Shown here: in pieces, positions 24,840 to 33,679 of the stretch
Position numbering within the stretch: the first letter of the stretch is position 1
How the letters are laid out: each line of letters starts with the position of its first letter
NCBI GenBank assembly: GCA_944324225.1
Contig: CALUVL010000013.1
Location: 1 to 62,154 of the forward strand
Reading direction: 5' to 3'
DNA from: Candidatus Gastranaerophilales bacterium
Lineage (GTDB): Bacteria; Cyanobacteriota; Vampirovibrionia; Gastranaerophilales; Gastranaerophilaceae
DNA length: 62,154 nt
Notes under the pieces: generated by a model
What the model was told of the DNA's origin: nothing
What the model saw: only the letters and a program-made list of their open reading frames with translations
Database searches by the model: none
Position numbers and translations under genes: made by a program

Positions 24840-26204
24840 ATGGAAGAGTCGGGCAACTTAATTTTTAACTTATTTGTAATAGTACTTTTGCTTTTTTCAA
24901 ACGGATTTTTTGTAGCATCAGAGTTTGCAATGGTTAAGGTGCGGAAAACAAGAATTGAACAACTTGTAAACGAAGGTAACTTCAACGCTAAAATTGCACT
25001 TGAAGCAATAAAGGATTTGGACAAATTTATTGCAGCCGTTCAGCTTGGTGTTACGATTTCAAGTATCGGCTTAGGATGGGTCGGAGAAGGAACCCTTGCA
25101 AGAATTATTGAACCTATCTTTGCATTCCTGCCAGGTATCAGCCAGAACGTTGCAACACATACAGTTTCTGTTTCTATTTCTTTTGCTTTAATTACTTTCT
25201 TACATGTTGTTATCGGTGAATTGATTCCGAAATCAATAGCTCTGGAATATCCGGAACAAACTTCTCTTGTAATTGCAAGGCCTATGCATGCAATATCTTT
25301 TGTATTTACGCCTTTTATTTGGCTTTTGAATGGATTTGGCAACTCATTACTAAATCTTTTCCATGTTCCGCACAAACACAAAGCCTCTCTTGTTCATTCA
25401 ACAGAAGAACTTGATATGCTTGTTAACGCAAGCTACAACGGCGGAGTTCTGAACGAAACAGAAAAAGATATTCTTCATAATGTTTTCAAATTTTCAGACT
25501 TGACCGCCAAACAGGTTATGGTGCCAAGAACAGATATGGTATGTATTTCAGACGATATAACCCTTGAGGAGCTTAACAAAATTGCGGCAGAAACCCAATA
25601 TACAAGATATCCGGTTTATGACAGCGACATAGACCACATTACAGGCTTAATCCACGTTAAAGACTTGTTTGCACTTTCCGTTAAGGATGAGGTATGCCCG
25701 ATAAAGAAACTTCAACGTGAAGTTATGCTTGTTCCGGAAACTATCACCATGGATAATCTGGTTCTGGAGTTTAAAAAACGCAAAGGACAAATGGCTATTG
25801 TTATTGACGAATTTGGAGGGACTTCAGGTCTTATCACTCTTGAAGATGTGCTTGAAGAAATTTTCGGTGAAGTGCAGGACGAATTTGATGAAGAAGAAGA
25901 AATCTGCGACATTGTTGAGGTTGAACCCAATCACTACATTGCAAATGCGATGGTAAGACTTGATGAAATGGCAGAATTTTTCAAGATTAACGAAAACAAA
26001 ATTGACGATGAAGACATTGATACTATCGGAGGTCTGGTTGTGAAGCTTCTGGGCAGAATTGCAGAAGTAAATGACACAGTGACTTTTGAAAACCTGACAT
26101 TTATAGTAAAAGAAATTGACGGCGCAAGAATTACGAAACTTGATATTATCCAGACTCCGGAAGATACAGAAGAAGATAAAAAAGAGTCAGAAGCCGAAGA
26201 ATAA
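24840..26204 (+). CDS. CNNM/CorC-type hemolysin family transporter
   Basis: Protein of 454 residues: an N-terminal DUF21 (CNNM) domain with three to four membrane helices (LFVIVLLLFSNGFFVASEF, AAVQLGVTISSIGLG, SISFALITFLHVVIGELIPKS), two CBS motifs (about 215-345, with QVMVPRTDMV and GGTSGLITLEDVLEEIFGE), and a C-terminal CorC/HlyC domain ending in an acidic tail. Members are linked to Mg2+ efflux or sensing; the exact ion is inferred. Good fit to family length. Confidence 0.9.
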   Translation: MEESGNLIFNLFVIVLLLFSNGFFVASEFAMVKVRKTRIEQLVNEGNFNAKIALEAIKDLDKFIAAVQLGVTISSIGLGWVGEGTLARIIEPIFAFLPGISQNVATHTVSVSISFALITFLHVVIGELIPKSIALEYPEQTSLVIARPMHAISFVFTPFIWLLNGFGNSLLNLFHVPHKHKASLVHSTEELDMLVNASYNGGVLNETEKDILHNVFKFSDLTAKQVMVPRTDMVCISDDITLEELNKIAAETQYTRYPVYDSDIDHITGLIHVKDLFALSVKDEVCPIKKLQREVMLVPETITMDNLVLEFKKRKGQMAIVIDEFGGTSGLITLEDVLEEIFGEVQDEFDEEEEICDIVEVEPNHYIANAMVRLDEMAEFFKINENKIDDEDIDTIGGLVVKLLGRIAEVNDTVTFENLTFIVKEIDGARITKLDIIQTPEDTEEDKKESEAEE

Positions 26205-26284
26205 CGGATCGTTGAAAGGGTTGAGAAAGTTGCTTTCACACTTGATTGGTTAAGTGTGAAGTTAGTTGAAGCGGCAAACATTTT

Positions 26285-26342
26285 GTCATTGTGAGCCGAA
26301 GGCGAAGCAATCCAGCTTTTTTCTCCCCCTCTCCCTGATGAC
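26285..26342. repeat. 58-bp dispersed element, copy 1
   Basis: Nearly identical to 26704-26760: both read GTCATTGTGAGCCGAAGGCG, then GAAGCAATCCAGC, TTTTTTCTCCCC and CTCTCCCTGATGAC, with one C of difference. Found between the CNNM gene and the 26912 gene. Confidence 0.8.
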
Positions 26343-26527
26343 GGGAGAGGACAGAATTTCTTAACGAACTATGTGGTGAGTTTAGAAATTCGGGTGAGGG
26401 TGAAAATCAAAAAAACTTTTGTCATCCTGAGTACAGAGTCCGAAGGAGCTGATATAATTAGATTCTTCGCTCCGCACAGAATGACAGTAAAATACAAGTG
26501 TTTTGTCTTTGCATTTATTTTAATTAT

Positions 26528-26573
26528 GTACATTTCTTTCTCTTTGTTGCGGCGCAAAGAGAAAGAAACGTAC
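26528..26573. repeat. Long palindrome
   Basis: 19-bp arms with one mismatch (GTACATTTCTTTCTCTTTG, spacer TTGCGGCG, and the complement), followed by taCCAAAGAAAG. A similar palindrome lies at 48270-48299 and is likewise followed by GCAAAGAAG. Confidence 0.8.
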
Positions 26574-26660
26574 CAAAGAAAGAGAAACACGCTGACCGTT
26601 TAATCACTACTAAACTCAACTTTAGCGGATTAACTCGCTTCGCTCAGACAAAATCCGCTC

Positions 26661-26688
26661 TGTTGATGTTTCGTTAAGTAGTGATTGA
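26661..26688. repeat. 28-bp repeat shared with 48690-48717 (inverted)
   Basis: TGTTGATGTTTCGTTAAGTA plus GTGATTGA is the exact reverse complement of 48690-48717, 22 kb away. It also forms the right half of an inverted pair with TAATCACTACT near 26603. Confidence 0.8.
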
Positions 26689-26703
26689 CGTTTTTTTATT
26701 CCT

Positions 26704-26760
26704 GTCATTGTGAGCCGAAGGCGAAGCAATCCAGCTTTTTTCTCCCCTCTCCCTGATGAC
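26704..26760. repeat. Dispersed element, copy 2
   Basis: Direct repeat of 26285-26342 with one base missing. Confidence 0.8.
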
Positions 26761-26845
26761 TGGATGACAAAAATATCAGATTCTTCGCTTCGCTCAGAAT
26801 GATATAAAAAGTCACAATGTCATCCTGAGGCTAAACTAACATAAC

Positions 26846-26876
26846 AAAATCCCGATAAATAAATATCGGGATTTTT
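26846..26876. terminator. Strong stem-loop terminator
   Basis: Perfect 12-bp stem AAAATCCCGATA / TATCGGGATTTT with a six-base loop and T-run. It sits downstream of the reverse gene at 26912. Confidence 0.85.
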
Positions 26877-26911
26877 AGTTTATAAACACGAAATATGGTT
26901 TTCTGCTTATT

Positions 26912-27724
26912 TTATACGTTTTCTTCAGCCGGAGCTTCTGCTTTCGGAGCAGTCATTTTTGCACCGATATAAGAGCAAACACCGATTACTGCTGCACCGA
27001 TTGCTGCCCATTTAGCACCAGCCCAGAGTTTTGTATCTTTCGCTGCTTTTTTAATTGTATCGCTTGCACTTGAAAGATCCAATTTCTTATCTTTAATTAA
27101 ACCTTTTAATTCATCAGCTTTACCGTTTAGCTCTGTTAATACAGAATTAACTTTTGTTTCAAGAGCTGATTTTGTTGTAATAGTTGAAGTACCGTCAGCC
27201 TTTTCACCTAAGATTTCAGCATGTTTTTTTACAAAATCTTTTACAGCATTTTCATCCGGATTGTCGCCTAATTTTTCAAATGCATTTTTCAATTTTGTTA
27301 ATTCTTTACCGCTTTTCTTATCTACATTTGCATTTTCAACAACTGCTTTTTCCATTTTTGATTTCAAATCTGCGGCTTTCGGTTCTTCACCAACAAAAGC
27401 TTTAACAGCATCATCAATTGTTTTACCTTCTTCAGCTTTCACACCGAATTTTTCAGGATTAGCTTTTACGATATCTGTTAATTTTGCAACATCTTCACCT
27501 GCGTTTTTATAAGCATCAGACTCTATAAAAGCTTTTTTAGCTGCTTCTGCTGCATCTTTAGCGCTGTTGTCATAGTATCTTCTAACAAATGCATCAGACG
27601 GAGCATCTTTTGACAATAACGGTTTTGACAACCATCCGCCGTAAGCGCCACCTGCTACGGCACCTACACCTGCACCAATGCCTGTATATACGGCATCTCT
27701 GTTGTTGTTAACTGCATCTACCAT
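26912..27724 (-). CDS. Helical protein with two membrane segments
   Basis: Unrecognised 270-residue protein. N-terminus MVDAVNNN is shared with the 6997 product. Residues 14-33 are a glycine-zipper membrane segment (GIGAGVGAVAGGAYGGWLSK), the middle is long, charged, Ala/Lys/Glu-rich and helical, and residues 236-257 (WAAIGAAVIGVCSYIGAKM) form a second membrane segment before an acidic tail. This plan suits an envelope protein or a translocon- or pore-like effector, but no family is recognised. An HLR1-type repeat lies at 27818-27835. Confidence 0.65.
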   Translation of the reverse strand: MVDAVNNNRDAVYTGIGAGVGAVAGGAYGGWLSKPLLSKDAPSDAFVRRYYDNSAKDAAEAAKKAFIESDAYKNAGEDVAKLTDIVKANPEKFGVKAEEGKTIDDAVKAFVGEEPKAADLKSKMEKAVVENANVDKKSGKELTKLKNAFEKLGDNPDENAVKDFVKKHAEILGEKADGTSTITTKSALETKVNSVLTELNGKADELKGLIKDKKLDLSSASDTIKKAAKDTKLWAGAKWAAIGAAVIGVCSYIGAKMTAPKAEAPAEENV

Positions 27725-28175
27725 ATTCTTGTGTCCTTCCTTTTATTAATACACACTTTACTTATATCTCTAATAAAAATTCTAAAGATTTTTATTTGCC
27801 ATGTTTTTGGTAATTAGTTTACAAATATTTACAAATTAATATAAATATTTTGTATTTAACCACCCTGCCATTAGTTTGTTCAAATTATAACACACTTTTG
27901 AATAAAAGTTAAGCCCTTTAGGTAAATTTTTTGAGAGAACGAATAAGCTTTTGAAGTGAAAAAAGTATGGTAGAAATTTTGAGGAGTAAAAATACCACTC
28001 AATTTTTCTTCACCATTCACAACACCACTTTATCATGTTTCTCAACCAATCCTCCCAATTCAACTCTTCACCACTCTTTACTTAGCAAAGCAATATTTCA
28101 ACCTTTTAAATGATGTCCTGCCAGACAGATTGTATAAAATAATAATGTAACATTTTTTAATATTTGGGCGGATTA
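27725..28175. other. Promoter region with low-complexity DNA
   Basis: No gene is supported. On the left it holds the promoter of the 26912 gene (with HLR1 and TTACTTATAT). The centre is a degenerate stretch rich in CACC, TTCACC and TTCAACC, resembling 48840-48900. On the right is the leader of the sigma factor. Confidence 0.6.
27818..27835 (-). promoter_or_regulatory. HLR1-type direct repeat (RpaB-like operator)
   Basis: TTTACAAA-TA-TTTACAAA, a perfect consensus match about 95 bases upstream of the 26912-27724 gene. With a reverse-strand TAGAAT at 27779-27784 as -10 box, the repeat would be at about -46 to -63. Confidence 0.7.
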
Positions 28176-29003
28176 ATGGATCAAAATTTTGATTTCACAT
28201 CTTACAACAACATAAAAAGACTTTCGGAAGAGGAATTAACAGCACTTTGGGAAAAATACTTTGAAGATAAAACCAAAAAAAATGTGCGAGATTCGCTTAT
28301 TGTGCAATATATATATCTTATCCGCTATGTAGTCGGACGTGTTAAGGTTACCCTTCCTGCAACTATTTCTATTGAAGACATCGCCGGATATGGTGTAGAG
28401 GGGCTGATTAATGCTATTGAAAGATATTCCCCGCAAAAGAACACAAGATTTGAGACTTATGCACTTATCAGAATCAGAGGCGCAATTCTGGACAGAATCA
28501 GAGCACAAGACTTTTTGCCAAGAAGTGTCCGCAAAAAAATTAAAGACATTAAAAATGCTCAGGAACACCTGAAACAGGAACTGGGCAGAATTCCTACAAC
28601 AACTGAAGTTGCAAATTATCTTGATATGGATCCTGACAAGGTTAACCAGATTCTTGCCGAAGATACAACTATGACTTCCATTTATGAGAAAAAGGGTTCC
28701 AGCGAAGACAGCATGGAAATCATTGACACAATTCAGGACACAAACAAGCTCAATCCGCAGGAACAGATGGAAGAAAAAAACATTAAACAGCAGCTTGAAA
28801 AAGCACTCCAGAGGCTTCCGGAGCGTGAGCGTGTGATTATGGTTCTTTACTATCAGGAAAACATGACGCTAAAAGAAATCGGCGCAACTTTAAATATGTC
28901 GGAATCCCGTGTCTGCCAGCTTCACGCTCAATCAATTATGAAACTCAAAAACATTCTCAGTGAAGACCGTTCATCAAGACTTCGCAAAAGCATTGTTTCC
29001 TAA
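28176..29003 (+). CDS. FliA/WhiG-family RNA polymerase sigma factor
   Basis: A 275-residue group 3 sigma-70. Region 2 is near residues 45-110 (SIEDIAGYGVEGLINAIERY, FETYALIRIRGAILDRIR), region 3 near 125-165 (LPRSVRKKIKDIKNAQEHLK, IPTTTEVANYLDMD), and region 4 near 205-265 (LQRLPERERVIMVLYYQ, MTLKEIGATLNMSESRVCQL). This fits FliA/WhiG, but no flagellar gene is nearby. ATG at 28176 follows a GGGCGG; an upstream TTG would add four residues. An upstream TGTAACATTTTTT also occurs before the amidase at 51709. Confidence 0.88.
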   Translation: MDQNFDFTSYNNIKRLSEEELTALWEKYFEDKTKKNVRDSLIVQYIYLIRYVVGRVKVTLPATISIEDIAGYGVEGLINAIERYSPQKNTRFETYALIRIRGAILDRIRAQDFLPRSVRKKIKDIKNAQEHLKQELGRIPTTTEVANYLDMDPDKVNQILAEDTTMTSIYEKKGSSEDSMEIIDTIQDTNKLNPQEQMEEKNIKQQLEKALQRLPERERVIMVLYYQENMTLKEIGATLNMSESRVCQLHAQSIMKLKNILSEDRSSRLRKSIVS

Positions 29004-29560
29004 TCTCTTTTATATTCGTAATCGAAAATTACAAAATCAATTCTCCTGTCAAATCCTTTTTTTGATGCGGAAACACTATCCCGAAACGGCATACAATCTC
29101 CGTAGCCGAGCGTAAAAACCCTTGAGGCAGGAATTTGGCCGCAATAAATTAAATAATCCGCAACAGACTCTGCTCTTGCCATAGAGATTTCCCAATTTGT
29201 GCGATATACTCCATGAGTGTTATTATGACCTTCTGTATGACTTTCTACAGTACAATTATTGCCTATCCGGCGCAGAACAGAAACTATAGCATCCAAAACA
29301 GCAGTGCTCGATTTGTTGAGCAGAATATTCTCACCTTTAAAAAAAATATCCTCTTTTATACTTACAATTAACCCTCTGGGCACAACTGTATAAACAACAG
29401 GAATATCCTCGGGCAAAACTTTTTCAAGCATATTCATCACATCAGTAGCTTTGTTATTAATCACAGCATTAATATAAACGGTTTCGGAGGCAAAACAGAC
29501 AGTTTTTATCCCTAAAAACAAAACTGATAATATCAAAAAAAGAACACCGTAAATCTTCAC
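29000..29560 (-). CDS. OmpA/MotB C-terminal-like protein
   Basis: Protein of 186 residues with a signal peptide (residues 1-24, MKIYGVLFLILSVLFLGIKT then VCFAS) and a C-terminal OmpA-like peptidoglycan-binding domain: VESHTEGHNNTHGVYRTNWE, LSxARAxxVxxYL (as ISMARAESVADYL), RVFTLGYGDCMPF, and RRIDFVI. The usual beta-barrel or TolR-type partner is absent, so it is a periplasmic anchor-type protein. Its end overlaps the convergent sigma factor gene by 4 bases. Confidence 0.82.
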   Translation of the reverse strand: MKIYGVLFLILSVLFLGIKTVCFASETVYINAVINNKATDVMNMLEKVLPEDIPVVYTVVPRGLIVSIKEDIFFKGENILLNKSSTAVLDAIVSVLRRIGNNCTVESHTEGHNNTHGVYRTNWEISMARAESVADYLIYCGQIPASRVFTLGYGDCMPFRDSVSASKKGFDRRIDFVIFDYEYKRD

Positions 29561-29648
29561 GACACCTTACCTTCAAAAAACGGCACCATAAAAATTATCC
29601 TTTATAATATGGCACTAATCCATTGCCTGACATGATAGCATGCATCTG

Positions 29649-30863
29649 TTAAGGTTTGAGAATTACAAGAACAGACTTTCCATTAAAATATTTTTCTGCA
29701 CAACTTCTGAGCTGTTGAGCAGTTACTGTTTTAATTCTTTCTTTAGTTTTTTCGTAAAAATCAAATCCAAGCCCTAATATTCCATATTGGGCGTAACTGC
29801 ATGCTTGCTGGGAATTTGTTTCAAAAGAAAAGGCCAATTTGCCGAGAATATTTGTTTTTGAATTAGCCAGTTCCTCTTCTGAAACTTCTATCGTCTTAAT
29901 TTTTTCAAGTTCTTCATCAAAACCTCTCAACGAAATTTCAATATTTTTGGGCTCTGTAGCAATATAAATAGAAAATGCAGCTCCAAGCAGAAAAGCTTCA
30001 TAAGAACTTCTGACAACATAAGCAAGGCCTTTTTTATCTCTAAGTTCAAGGAACAATCTTGAGGAAAGCCCGCTTGCACCGAGAATTATATTCAAAAGAA
30101 TTAATGCTGGATAGTCTTCGCTGTCAAAAGTTTCAGTTCTCCAGCCTTTTATAATATGTGCCTGATTGGCGTCAGGTTTTTGAATAAAAATTTCCTTGTT
30201 ATCATCAAGTGCAACAGGAGCTTTTTTATTCAAAAAAATTCCCCCCTCCGGAAGATCTCCAAAGCTTTCGTTCAAAACTTTTTCAACTTTTTCATCTTCA
30301 ATATCACCAACAAAAGTAATAACTTTTTTTGCATTATTGTATAAATTTTGATAAGCTTCAACAACCTGCTCTTTTGTAACATTTTGAAGATTTTCAAGAA
30401 TTGTTGTGCTTGAAGTTCCGTAACTATGGCCTTCAAAAATATTTTTTGTGAATCCATCCATAACTTTCTGCCGTGGAGAATCCAGTTCTGCAATAAGTTC
30501 ACCCTGCAATTTAGCTTTTTCTTTGTCAAATTCATCAAATGTAGAATTTTTTACAAGATCTGTTACAAGATCTACAGCATGCTCAAAATCCTCATTAAGA
30601 CTCATAAATCTGAACCTTAAATAATCCATCTTCATTTCAACGACAAAATCAATCCCGCGGCTGTCAAATTCTTCAGCTATTTGTTCCGCTGATTTTGTTG
30701 TTGTTCCCTGAAAAAGCAGTCTTGCCATAAGTGCATACACGCCGGGAGCGCTCTCATAATCACTTAACGCAAAGTTCATACACAATGCGGCTCTCGGTGT
30801 ATCCGGATTTTGTTTATAAAAAAATTCAATATTATTTTTCAGTCTTACTATCTTGCGTTCCAT
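29649..30863 (-). CDS. M16 metalloprotease-like protein lacking the zinc motif
   Basis: Protein of 404 residues. The M16 layout is complete, but the H-x-x-E-H zinc motif is replaced (YALMARLLFQGT, where active enzymes read x-x-H-x-x-E-H-x-x-F-x-G-T). The later R/Y element (GLAYVVRSSYEAF) and a helix-rich C-terminus remain. Such non-catalytic subunits normally pair with an active partner, but none is beside it. ATG at 30863 has AGGAG before it; a longer ORF adds 16 residues. Confidence 0.82.
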   Translation of the reverse strand: MERKIVRLKNNIEFFYKQNPDTPRAALCMNFALSDYESAPGVYALMARLLFQGTTTKSAEQIAEEFDSRGIDFVVEMKMDYLRFRFMSLNEDFEHAVDLVTDLVKNSTFDEFDKEKAKLQGELIAELDSPRQKVMDGFTKNIFEGHSYGTSSTTILENLQNVTKEQVVEAYQNLYNNAKKVITFVGDIEDEKVEKVLNESFGDLPEGGIFLNKKAPVALDDNKEIFIQKPDANQAHIIKGWRTETFDSEDYPALILLNIILGASGLSSRLFLELRDKKGLAYVVRSSYEAFLLGAAFSIYIATEPKNIEISLRGFDEELEKIKTIEVSEEELANSKTNILGKLAFSFETNSQQACSYAQYGILGLGFDFYEKTKERIKTVTAQQLRSCAEKYFNGKSVLVILKP

Positions 30864-30972
30864 AATCTCTCCTAATATATGCATTCTAACACAATTGTCT
30901 TTAAATAACAATCAACCTGCACTAACTGACTGTTACTTGTAATTTCAGACTGTTTTAATTATAATTTTTGAT

Positions 30973-31797
30973 ATGGAAAATAAGAAGATAGTTAAATTAA
31001 ACAATTTTGAAATCGGATCAGATAAACTGACAATACTTGCAGGGCCATGCGTTGCTGAAAGCCTTGAGGTTCTTGATGAAACAGCAAAAGGATTGAAAGA
31101 AATTACCAGAAAACTCGGAATAAATTTTATATTCAAATCATCTTTTGATAAAGCGAACAGATCCTCAATTACCTCTTACAGAGGCCCGGGGCTTGAAAGA
31201 GGGCTTGAAATGCTTGCTGAAATCAAGTCTAAATACAATATTCCGATTGTAACCGATATTCACACCCCTGAACAGGCGGAAATAGCAGCTGAAGTTGCGG
31301 ATGTAATCCAAATCCCCGCATTTTTATGCAGGCAGACAGACTTGCTTGTTGCTGCCGCAAAAACAGGGAAAATAGTAAATATTAAAAAAGGACAGTTTCT
31401 GGCTCCGGAACAAATGGGAAATCTCGTTAAAAAAGTCGAAGATTCAGGAAATACAAACATCCTTTTGACAGACAGAGGTGTAACTTTCGGATATAACAAT
31501 CTTGTTGTTGACTTCAGAGCAATACCTATTATGCAGACATTCGGCTATCCGGTTGTTTTTGATGCTACACACAGCGTACAACTTCCGGGAGCACAGGGGA
31601 CATGTTCGGGCGGCGACAGAAGCTTCGTGCCGGTTCTGGCAAAAGCCGCTATGGCAGCAGGTGCAAATGCTCTGTTCTTTGAGGTTCATCCGGATCCGGA
31701 CAAAGCTCTGTGCGACGGCCCCAATATGCTGTCACTGGATACCGCAGAACAGGTGTTCTCAATTTGTAAACAAATATTTGATATCGTGAAAGCTTAA
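30973..31797 (+). CDS. kdsA: 3-deoxy-8-phosphooctulonate synthase
   Basis: Condenses arabinose 5-phosphate with PEP to Kdo-8-phosphate for lipopolysaccharide core. The 274-residue protein has ILAGPCVAES, FKSSFDKANRSS, PGLERGLEML, VTDIHTPEQ, IQIPAFLCRQTDLL and NIKKGQFLAP. Shows that the cell makes Kdo, so a Gram-negative-type outer membrane is likely. The MBL gene starts two bases after its stop. Confidence 0.96.
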   Translation: MENKKIVKLNNFEIGSDKLTILAGPCVAESLEVLDETAKGLKEITRKLGINFIFKSSFDKANRSSITSYRGPGLERGLEMLAEIKSKYNIPIVTDIHTPEQAEIAAEVADVIQIPAFLCRQTDLLVAAAKTGKIVNIKKGQFLAPEQMGNLVKKVEDSGNTNILLTDRGVTFGYNNLVVDFRAIPIMQTFGYPVVFDATHSVQLPGAQGTCSGGDRSFVPVLAKAAMAAGANALFFEVHPDPDKALCDGPNMLSLDTAEQVFSICKQIFDIVKA

Positions 31798-31799
31798 AT

Positions 31800-32417
31800 A
31801 TGATTATAAAACAATACATTGCAGGCCCTATTGAGGCTAATAATTATCTGGTTGCTGATGAAAATTCCAAAGAAGCGGTCTTGATTGACTGCTCTGAAAG
31901 ACTTCAGCAAATCATTGATGATGTCAAAAATCTCGGACTGAAAGTTAAGTATATTCTTCTTACCCACGGCCACTTTGACCATGTTATGGGTGTGAACGAG
32001 ATGAAAAAAGAACTCAATGCCGAAGTTTTAATAAACAAAAAAGACGAAAAACAGCTTGAAATGACAAAGACAATTCTCGGCACATTCGGGCTTTTTGTCG
32101 ATAAAAACCCTGAGTATGACCGATTTATTGACGGAAATACAGAACTTAAAATCGGAGATATCCCGATAAAAATTCTGGAAACACCGGGACATACGGAAGG
32201 CGGAATATGCTATTTGATTGACGGAAACCTTTTTTCAGGCGACACTTTGTTTAAAAGATACGTCGGCAGAACTGACCTTCCGGGCGGAAACTACAGCAAA
32301 ATAGAAAACAGTATTAAAAATGTCCTCTATAAACTTGATGACAACACGATTGTTTATCCCGGACACAACGAAAAAACAACAATAGGTTACGAAAAAGAAC
32401 ATAACGAAATAGTCTGA
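31800..32417 (+). CDS. Glyoxalase II-like metallo-beta-lactamase fold hydrolase
   Basis: Protein of 205 residues with the zinc motif T-H-G-H-F-D-H (about residues 56-62), ETPGHTEGG, SGDTLF, and YPGHNEKT, typical of MBL-fold hydrolases of the glyoxalase II type. Substrate not determined. It lies between kdsA and pheS with a gap of only two bases to kdsA, so it is co-transcribed. Confidence 0.88.
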   Translation: MIIKQYIAGPIEANNYLVADENSKEAVLIDCSERLQQIIDDVKNLGLKVKYILLTHGHFDHVMGVNEMKKELNAEVLINKKDEKQLEMTKTILGTFGLFVDKNPEYDRFIDGNTELKIGDIPIKILETPGHTEGGICYLIDGNLFSGDTLFKRYVGRTDLPGGNYSKIENSIKNVLYKLDDNTIVYPGHNEKTTIGYEKEHNEIV

Positions 32418-32453
32418 ATATGCAGAATCAGCATAGACAAAGAGGGAAAATAA

Positions 32454-33488
32454 ATGAAAGAACAACTGGAAAAAATTTACGCAAATGCCGCTGAAGATAT
32501 AGAAAAATCATCTTCAATCAACGACCTTGAAGAAGTAAGAAATAAATACCTGAGCCGCAAAGGTGAATTCAATGAAATCAAGAAAAACCTTAAAAACCTT
32601 TCTGACGAAGACAAAAGAATCGTAGGCTCGCTTGCAAATGAAATTACCCATAAATTGGAAGCTTCTTTAAAAGCTAAATTCGATGAATTCTACAAAAAAG
32701 AACTTGATGCAAAGCTTTTGAAAGAAAAAATTGATATCACGCTTCCGGGTCAGTTCCAGCGGCTCGGGAAAGCACACCCTCTTACAACAACAACAAATGA
32801 AATTGTTTCAATTTTTCAAAGCCTTGGTTTCTCAGTTGTTCCTGACTGCCAATCACCGGAAGTTGAAACTGAATATTACAACTTTGACGCTCTGAACGTG
32901 CCAAAAGATCACCCTGCACGTGATATGCAGGACACTTTTTACGTAAAAAATGCACCGGGTGTAATCTTAAGAAGCCAGACGTCAGGCGCACAAATCCACG
33001 CTATGGAAGGCAAAAATCCGCCTATCAGAATTATTGCACCGGGCAGAGTTTACAGAAACGAAAACGTAAATGCAAGAAAAAACAACTTTTTCCATCAAAT
33101 TGAAGGGCTTTACGTTGATAAAGATGTAACATTCGGAGATTTGAAAGGCATTTTGAACGAATTTATCAGAATCTATTTTGGCGCAAGCCGTCCGACAAGA
33201 TTCAGAAACAGCTTTTTCCCGTTCACGGAACCTTCTGCCGAAGTTGATGTACAGTGCATTATGTGCGAAGGCAAAGGCTGCAGAACATGTTCAGGCACCG
33301 GCTGGCTTGAAATTCTCGGCTCAGGTATGGTTGATCCAAATGTTTTGCGAAACGTCGGAATTGATCCTGATGTTTATTCAGGCTTTGCTTTTGGCATGGG
33401 TGTTGAAAGGCTTGCAATGTTAAAATATGCAGTTGATGACATCAGATTGTTCTTCAACAACGACGAAAGATTCTTAGCACAATTTTAA
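32454..33488 (+). CDS. pheS: Phenylalanyl-tRNA synthetase alpha subunit
   Basis: Charges tRNA-Phe with PheT. The 344-residue protein has an N-terminal coiled-coil, then a class II core with HPLTTTTNEI, LRSQTSGAQI, FPFTEPSAEVDVQC, a C-x-x-C-x-x-x-G-C-x-x-C-x-G-T-G-W element and GMGVERLAMLKY. pheT is not next to it. A GAGGG ribosome binding site precedes the start. Confidence 0.96.
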   Translation: MKEQLEKIYANAAEDIEKSSSINDLEEVRNKYLSRKGEFNEIKKNLKNLSDEDKRIVGSLANEITHKLEASLKAKFDEFYKKELDAKLLKEKIDITLPGQFQRLGKAHPLTTTTNEIVSIFQSLGFSVVPDCQSPEVETEYYNFDALNVPKDHPARDMQDTFYVKNAPGVILRSQTSGAQIHAMEGKNPPIRIIAPGRVYRNENVNARKNNFFHQIEGLYVDKDVTFGDLKGILNEFIRIYFGASRPTRFRNSFFPFTEPSAEVDVQCIMCEGKGCRTCSGTGWLEILGSGMVDPNVLRNVGIDPDVYSGFAFGMGVERLAMLKYAVDDIRLFFNNDERFLAQF

Positions 33489-33518
33489 TTTGATACTGAA
33501 AAGCTCATATAATACTTT

Positions 33519-33552
33519 AACCCTCACGTATTAACAAATACAGGAGGGTTTT
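33519..33552 (+). terminator. Possible terminator of pheS
   Basis: Arms AACCCTC and GAGGGTT, with inner CGTATT/AATACaG pairing, end in TTTTAAG shortly after the pheS stop. Confidence 0.6.
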
Positions 33553-33608
33553 AAGTTATATTAATATTTACAATTTTATCCATTGACATTCACACAAATA
33601 GAATAAAT

Positions 33609-33641
33609 TGTCATTCTGAGCCGGTAATAATAGATTCTTTA
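33609..33641. repeat. Short GTCATTCTGAG-type repeat
   Basis: TTGTCATTCTGAGCCGGTAA then TAATAGATTCTTT, a short member of the dispersed family also seen near 21642 and 26419. Confidence 0.5.
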
Positions 33642-33679
33642 CGTTTATTTTTACTTACAAATTCTCAAAATCCGTCCGA

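Larger units (their letters stand above)
26205..26911. other. Repeat-rich gene-free spacer
   Basis: No gene is supported in these 707 bp; the short ORFs come from repeats. Contents in order: hairpin TTCACACTT/AAGTGTGAA near 26237-26262, a 58-bp element (26285-26342), a GTCATCCTGAG element (26419-26494), a 46-bp palindrome (26528-26573), an inverted element (about 26603-26688), a near copy of the first element (26704-26760), another GATTCTTCGC element, and a terminator (26846-26876). Confidence 0.7.

Noticed and set aside
26205-26911. CRISPR array in the repeat-rich spacer
   Set aside because: Repeats are of several kinds, not evenly spaced, and have no regular spacers or cas genes.
28176-29003. 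Flagellar operon context for the FliA-like sigma factor
   Set aside because: No flagellar gene is present on either side in this window.
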